Of a stretch of DNA of 64,000 nucleotides, positions 60,380-64,000 are shown piece after piece (the stretch's first letter is position 1; every line of letters starts with the position of its first letter). This DNA is from Canibacter sp052085365 (GTDB taxonomy: Bacteria; Actinomycetota; Actinomycetes; Actinomycetales; Microbacteriaceae). Both the position numbers and the translations under genes were made by a program. The notes beneath the pieces are model-generated. The model did not search any database, was not told the DNA's origin, and saw nothing but the letters and a program-made list of their open reading frames with translations. Where the stretch lies: the NCBI GenBank assembly GCA_052085365.1, contig JBQDFP010000003.1, positions 62,001 through 126,000 of the forward strand, written 5' to 3'.

Positions 60380-60419
60380 CGTGTGAATGCCGTGTTGAAC
60401 GCATACCGAGGGAGGTCTC

Positions 60420-61274
60420 GTGAAGTTTCTGTTTCTTGGTTATGGCGCTATTACGCACGACGTACTGAACTACCTTGCATCCGAGATTGGTTCTGGTTCG
60501 GCAGAGGTGCTTGGTGCGATTGTTCGCGGCGATACTGATCGTGATGCGAAGATTCCCCTCTTTCCCGCTGACCGGCTACCTGGGCTGCTCGATGAAGCCG
60601 ACCTCGTTGTTGAGTGTGCAGGAGTCGCTGCCGCACAAGAGCACGGACCGACAGTGATTGCGGCGAATAAGCCACTCCTTTTGACGAGTGTCGGTGCCCT
60701 GGCGGATAGCGCTGTTGCTCGCTTGCTGCTTGCCGGCCCTGGCCGTCTCATCGTGACGAATGGTGCTATTGGTGGTTTTGACGCGCTTGAGGCGACCGCT
60801 ATGGCTGCGGGATTCACTGAGGTGTCCATTCAAACATCAAAGCATGCGCCGACGCTTGTCCAGAGTTGGATGGACAACACTGATCGCCAGCAACTCGAAT
60901 CACTTTGTGACGGTGACGAAGAAGTAGTCTTTTCGGGTTCGCCTCGCGAAGCGATCGAGAAGTTTCCCGGTAACGTTAACGTCGCTGTTGCGTTGGCCTG
61001 GATTACACGCGACCGCGTGTTCTCAAATACATCGAGTGTCGCCGAACGGGTTGAGGCAGAAGCTCACTCCCTTGAGGCGTCGCTTGATCGAGTGCAGATC
61101 GATCTTGTCGCGCGTGGTTCCGAAGACCCGAGCAGTCACGTAATCCGTGCGTCGAGCCCTGCCGGCAGTTACGAATTCTGTCTCCAAAGCAGCGCGAGCC
61201 AGGCGAACCCGCGTTCAAGCGCACTGACCGCGATGTCGGTCACTCGTGATATTCGCGAGTACTTGACTGATTGA
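60420..61274 (+). CDS. L-aspartate dehydrogenase-like protein
   Basis: This 284-residue protein matches the NadX/aspartate dehydrogenase family: N-terminal Rossmann fold (FLFLGYGAITHDVLNYL), ADLVVECAGVAAAQEHGP, VTNGAIGGFDALEA and the C-terminal FPGNVNVAVALAW. The enzyme oxidises L-aspartate to iminoaspartate, which can feed NAD synthesis, but a catabolic role is equally possible. GTG 60420 has GAGGGAGG upstream. No nadA or nadC is near. The NadB-like flavoprotein at 11.7 kb is another possible iminoaspartate source. Confidence 0.82.
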   Translation: MKFLFLGYGAITHDVLNYLASEIGSGSAEVLGAIVRGDTDRDAKIPLFPADRLPGLLDEADLVVECAGVAAAQEHGPTVIAANKPLLLTSVGALADSAVARLLLAGPGRLIVTNGAIGGFDALEATAMAAGFTEVSIQTSKHAPTLVQSWMDNTDRQQLESLCDGDEEVVFSGSPREAIEKFPGNVNVAVALAWITRDRVFSNTSSVAERVEAEAHSLEASLDRVQIDLVARGSEDPSSHVIRASSPAGSYEFCLQSSASQANPRSSALTAMSVTRDIREYLTD

Positions 61275-61282
61275 CTAGTCGG

Positions 61283-61594
61283 CTACAACCTACTGACGCA
61301 CTGTCGAAGTGACGCCGTCAGCGGCTTAAGATTCATCTCTTCACGAGCCACTCGACTGACCTCATCAAGGGTGGTCCCATAAATAGGTCTCCAATCCAGA
61401 ACCCAACCTGCATCAACCGCAACGCGCGACCAAAATAGTCGTTGTGTCCGTCCATTTCCTTCGCGAAACGGGTGAATCCAAAACCGGGAACTATTCGATC
61501 TGATGCAACAAGACGTTGAACCCTGCATAATCATTGAGTTTACGCGGAAGTTACTCCTACCGCGAGAAATCAGCCTCCGCCAGAAGAATCCCAT
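61283..61594 (-). pseudogene. remnant of a Fic-domain protein
   Basis: A 103-residue frame on the minus strand holds the Fic core IHPFREGNGRTQRLF near its middle and the following helix SRVAVDAGWVLDW, so the AMP-transferase loop is intact. The N-terminal part (MGFFWRRLISRGRSNF...) is short, odd in composition and lacks the usual inhibitory or substrate helices, and the frame upstream is broken. No antitoxin is seen. It is best read as a decayed toxin gene or the 3' end of one, next to an integrase. Confidence 0.6.
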
Positions 61595-61713
61595 TTCAAC
61601 CGCGAACTCATTTAGTCCTCCCCGCAGGCCAGTTTTTGTAGATTTTGACCCTGAATCGACTATTCTCAGGTGTCTGCAGCTTGCATAGATGATGCATCTA
61701 ATGCAATTATGTT

Positions 61714-62826
61714 GTGATGGATGGCAAAGTGGTGGAGCTGCGGCAGCTCCGTTCAGCGGGCGTTGTGCTGCTGAACGAACCTGCTGCCGTGTTCACTGAA
61801 ATGCTCGACGGGTTCAGCCGCCAGCAGACCAGCCGAGGCCTGGCGGCGGAGACGATCACGATGCGACGACGCCAGCTGATCCGCCTGCAACGCTTCACCG
61901 ACAGCTACCCGTGGGAATGGCTGCCGGGAGACCTCGAAGAGTTCACCACCACGTTACGGAGCGGTCCGAAGCCCTTGGCTCTCTCTACGATCCGCATCTA
62001 CCACCAGACGATTCATATGTTCTGCGGCTACCTCATTGATCAACGATATGGGTGGGTTGCCGAGTGTCGCTCCAGGTTCGGGAAAGTGCCTTCACAAATC
62101 TGTTTCGAGTGGAACACTGTCGCACATGTCACCGATTATGAAGGGCAGCCCGGCCGCCGTCCCCTCGACTACGACGAACTCGAACGACTCTTCGAAGTCG
62201 CAGATTCCCGCGTGGACGCACTGATTCGAACGGGCCGCAAGGGTGCTGTCGCCGCACTCCGTGACGCGCAGCTCATCAAGACAATCTACGCCTGGGGGCT
62301 GCGCCGCCGTGAAGCTTTGCAGCTTGATCTCTACGATCTGCGCACCAACCCCAAAGCCGACCGCTGGGGTCGATACGGCCTCGTACATGTCCGATATGGG
62401 AAAGCCTCACGCGGGAGCGTGCCAAAGCGACGCTCAGTGCTCTCCCTTCCCGAATTTGATTGGGCGATCGACGGACTCCGCGTCTACGTTGAACAGGTAC
62501 GCGAGAAGTTCCGGCCCGGAGAGAAACCCGCGCTATGGGTGACCGAGCGTGGTACCCGAATGGGAGACCGCTACCTAGATCGACGCTTCGCTGCGCTCCG
62601 CGACGAAGCCGGACTGCCGCCCGAGCTAACGTTGCATAGCCTCCGGCACTCCTATGTGACGCACCTGATCGAGTTCGGGTACGCCGAACAGTTCGTGCAA
62701 ACCCAAGTCGGCCACGCATACGCCTCAACAACCGCGATCTACACGTCTGTCTCTGACGACTACCGCAACCGTGTGGTGATGTCGGCTATCGACCGTTTCT
62801 ACTTCTCCGGAGGGCACACAACATGA
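61714..62826 (+). CDS. tyrosine recombinase (phage integrase family)
   Basis: A 370-residue recombinase. The N-terminal SAM-like core-binding domain covers about 20-115. The catalytic domain has Arg197 (WGLRRREAL), His308 and Arg311 (LHSLRHSYVT), His334 (VGHAYAS) and the nucleophile Tyr343 (AIYTSV), so it should be active. It starts with GTG and ends in a four-base overlap with a helix-turn-helix gene. The architecture suits a small mobile cassette integrase rather than a phage. Confidence 0.9.
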   Translation: MMDGKVVELRQLRSAGVVLLNEPAAVFTEMLDGFSRQQTSRGLAAETITMRRRQLIRLQRFTDSYPWEWLPGDLEEFTTTLRSGPKPLALSTIRIYHQTIHMFCGYLIDQRYGWVAECRSRFGKVPSQICFEWNTVAHVTDYEGQPGRRPLDYDELERLFEVADSRVDALIRTGRKGAVAALRDAQLIKTIYAWGLRRREALQLDLYDLRTNPKADRWGRYGLVHVRYGKASRGSVPKRRSVLSLPEFDWAIDGLRVYVEQVREKFRPGEKPALWVTERGTRMGDRYLDRRFAALRDEAGLPPELTLHSLRHSYVTHLIEFGYAEQFVQTQVGHAYASTTAIYTSVSDDYRNRVVMSAIDRFYFSGGHTT

Positions 62827-63155
62827 CTGGTACACACATCAACTGGCAGCTCCGCTCGGTTATGGCAGAGCATGGCATGTTCAAAACAACCGACCTGGTC
62901 GATCCCCTACGAAACGCGGGCGTTACGCTCTCCCGCGAGCAAGTGTTCCGCCTTGTCACGCAAACCCCACAACGATTGAACATGGAAGTCCTCGCAGCCC
63001 TCTGCACCATCCTGAGCTGCACCCCAAACGACCTCATCGCCCTCAGCGATGCCGCTGAAAGCTCGACACGGGCAACGGGAACCGGCGGCCCCATCGACAG
63101 CGCAGGAACTGTGCGCCCCGTACCTGCCCGCATTCAGCGACCACGGAATCAGTAA
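62823..63155 (+). CDS. helix-turn-helix protein (XRE/Cro type)
   Basis: This 110-residue protein begins inside the stop of the integrase (ATGA). The first 75 residues fit a Cro/CI-type helix-turn-helix: MAEHGMFKTTDLVDPLRNAGVTLSREQVFRLV, then NMEVLAALCTILSCTPNDLI. The tail is low-complexity (Thr/Gly/Pro/Arg). It is the usual partner of this integrase group and may regulate the integrase or bind recombination sites. Function not proven. Confidence 0.82.
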   Translation: MTGTHINWQLRSVMAEHGMFKTTDLVDPLRNAGVTLSREQVFRLVTQTPQRLNMEVLAALCTILSCTPNDLIALSDAAESSTRATGTGGPIDSAGTVRPVPARIQRPRNQ

Positions 63156-63174
63156 CAAACACGAAAACAACAAC

Positions 63175-63365
63175 GTGCAATCAGAAGCCGGTTTTGGCTC
63201 CCAGGTCATTGACCTACTTACGGCCCTTCGCGTCACAGGCGTTGATAAAGAGACCGCAATCTCGGTTGCTGAACGAGCGGTACCTGAGAGCCGACGCTCA
63301 GGTGTAATCGCTGCACTCTCCCGGCCGAATTTTGATCCTCAGGCCTTGACTGGCGAGGCCCCTAG
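63175..63365 (+). pseudogene. third cassette gene, cut by IS701-family insertion
   Basis: A frame opens at GTG 63175, 19 bases after the HTH stop: MQSEAGFGSQVIDLLTALRV...DKETAISVAERAVPES, then reads into IS sequence at about 63365. The start is cytosolic and helical in character. Only about 63 residues are visible and the rest is lost or displaced, so the product cannot be named. It probably was the third protein of the cassette. Confidence 0.5.
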
Positions 63366-64000
63366 TAGTACTTGGTTAGGTGGGGCCGGCTCTTCGGCAG
63401 TAGGGGCAGCAGACGAGCATGCGGATGATCGCGGTTTGGAGCTCGGTCAGGAGCTGGTAGAACGTCAGGCCGCCCCTGTTGCTTTTGGGTCTGCGCGTAG
63501 CCTTTGCTCGGTGACGAACAAGTGCGCCGCGGTCACGAGCGTGACGTGGTGGTGCCAGCCCAGCCAGGTCCGGCCCTCGAAGTGATCGAGACCGAGTCCG
63601 TATTTGAGCTCCCGGTAGTCGTGCTCGATGCGCCACCTCATCTTCCCGTACCTGACCAGCTCGCTGATGGGCGTGTGCTCGGGGAGGGTGGCCAGCCAGT
63701 AGTCGGTGGGCTCGCTGGCGTCTTCGGGCCACTCGATCAGGAGCCAGCATACCGGCAGGCTGCCGTCGTCGTCCTTCGGGAGGTTCCGGTTCGCCGGCCG
63801 CACCCGGCAGGCGGCGAACCGGCTCGTCATCGTGCCTCTCGAGCCCTGCCGCCACATCACCTCGTCAAAGGCGTCTTCGGGGAGGTCTTGCGCGTACTGT
63901 CTCGCTTGCACCGGCTTCACCTGGTAGCTCGGCTTCGTAAACGGCCGGCCTTTCTTACTCGTCGGCGCAGGGAGCTCAAACGGGGCATCCACGTCGTGCA
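63366..64000 (-). mobile_element. IS701-family insertion sequence, partial
   Basis: The transposase on the minus strand and a non-coding end lie here, and the element runs off the window. The left boundary is about 63362-63370; a CTAG at 63362-63365 could be the target-site duplication (the family prefers YTAR-type targets) but the other copy is outside the window. Inverted repeats cannot be checked. Confidence 0.7.
63465..64000 (-). CDS. IS701-family transposase, C-terminal part (truncated by window)
   Basis: The frame is open to the window edge and ends at 63465. The visible part (about 178 residues) has CRVRPANRNLP, WLLIEWPEDASEPTDYWLATLP and the diagnostic RIEHDYRELKYGLGLDHFEGRTWLGWHHHVTL, which contains the final Glu region of the DDE catalytic triad. 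A GTG at 63992 is internal; the true start lies beyond the window. Its downstream non-coding end interrupts the third cassette gene. Confidence 0.85.
   Translation of the reverse strand, partial: HDVDAPFELPAPTSKKGRPFTKPSYQVKPVQARQYAQDLPEDAFDEVMWRQGSRGTMTSRFAACRVRPANRNLPKDDDGSLPVCWLLIEWPEDASEPTDYWLATLPEHTPISELVRYGKMRWRIEHDYRELKYGLGLDHFEGRTWLGWHHHVTLVTAAHLFVTEQRLRADPKATGAA

Noticed and set aside
1..64000. CRISPR arrays, restriction-modification or complete prophage
   Set aside because: No regularly spaced direct repeats, Cas, restriction enzyme or phage structural genes were seen.

Overview
The window comes from the chromosome of an actinobacterium, most likely Micrococcales-like. The evidence is a WhiB2-type regulator, the mtrA-mtrB-lpqB set followed by comF, hpf and secA, a DUF3499/zincin-like pair, an XPB helicase with its helicase-C partner, and the galactofuranan enzymes Glf, GlfT1-like and GlfT2. 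No arabinosyl- or mycolyltransferase gene is present. No 16S gene is present, so the genus cannot be fixed. Many genes have a TANNNT-like -10 box six to eight bases before the start codon, which points to widespread leaderless transcription.

Layout. 1-5.8 kb: the start of a cold-shock gene, a small membrane protein, a helicase-C protein, two FrnE/DsbA-like genes (one split by an in-frame TAA) and the XPB helicase. 5.8-9.8 kb: a LAKTG-anchored surface protein divergent from a PhoP/PhoR-like two-component system. 9.8-19.9 kb: cupredoxin lipoprotein, LpdA-like flavoprotein, NadB/FrdA-like flavoprotein, purine nucleoside phosphorylase, acetyltransferase, amine oxidase-like protein, phosphohexomutase, NAD(P)HX dehydratase and a DUF1684 protein. 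20.0-24.1 kb: a purine/cytosine/hydantoin-type permease with HyuA-like and DUF917 proteins. 24.1-36.6 kb: MFS transporter, YihY protein, sdhCDAB, mannose-1-phosphate guanylyltransferase, aldo/keto reductase, CcsB, a DMT transporter, an acyl-CoA dehydrogenase, tRNA-Thr and a membrane DsbA.

36.7-51.2 kb is a conserved actinobacterial block on the minus strand: secA, hpf, comF, lpqB, mtrB, mtrA, a zincin-like protein (with DUF3499 divergent), DUF5719, a 1065-residue membrane glycosyltransferase and whiB. 51.4-59.3 kb is a cell-envelope galactan locus: an O-antigen-ligase-like protein, GlfT2, Glf, a LicD-methyltransferase-coiled-coil fusion and a GlfT1-like enzyme. It is interrupted by a 10-N scaffold gap whose two flanks look like unmerged copies of the same end of glf. 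59.3-64 kb: a DUF4190 protein, an unusual tRNA-Cys, an aspartate dehydrogenase-like gene, a Fic remnant, and an integrase/HTH cassette whose third gene is cut by an IS701-family element running off the window.

Points most worth a second look: the LicD-methyltransferase fusion inside the galactan locus, the tRNA-Cys with C at position 33, the split frnE with its overlapping Cys-tail microprotein, the permease/HyuA/DUF917 cassette with its inverted repeat, the surface protein/two-component pair with a perfect 10-bp tandem repeat, and the integrase cassette. No CRISPR array and no complete restriction or defence system was seen.
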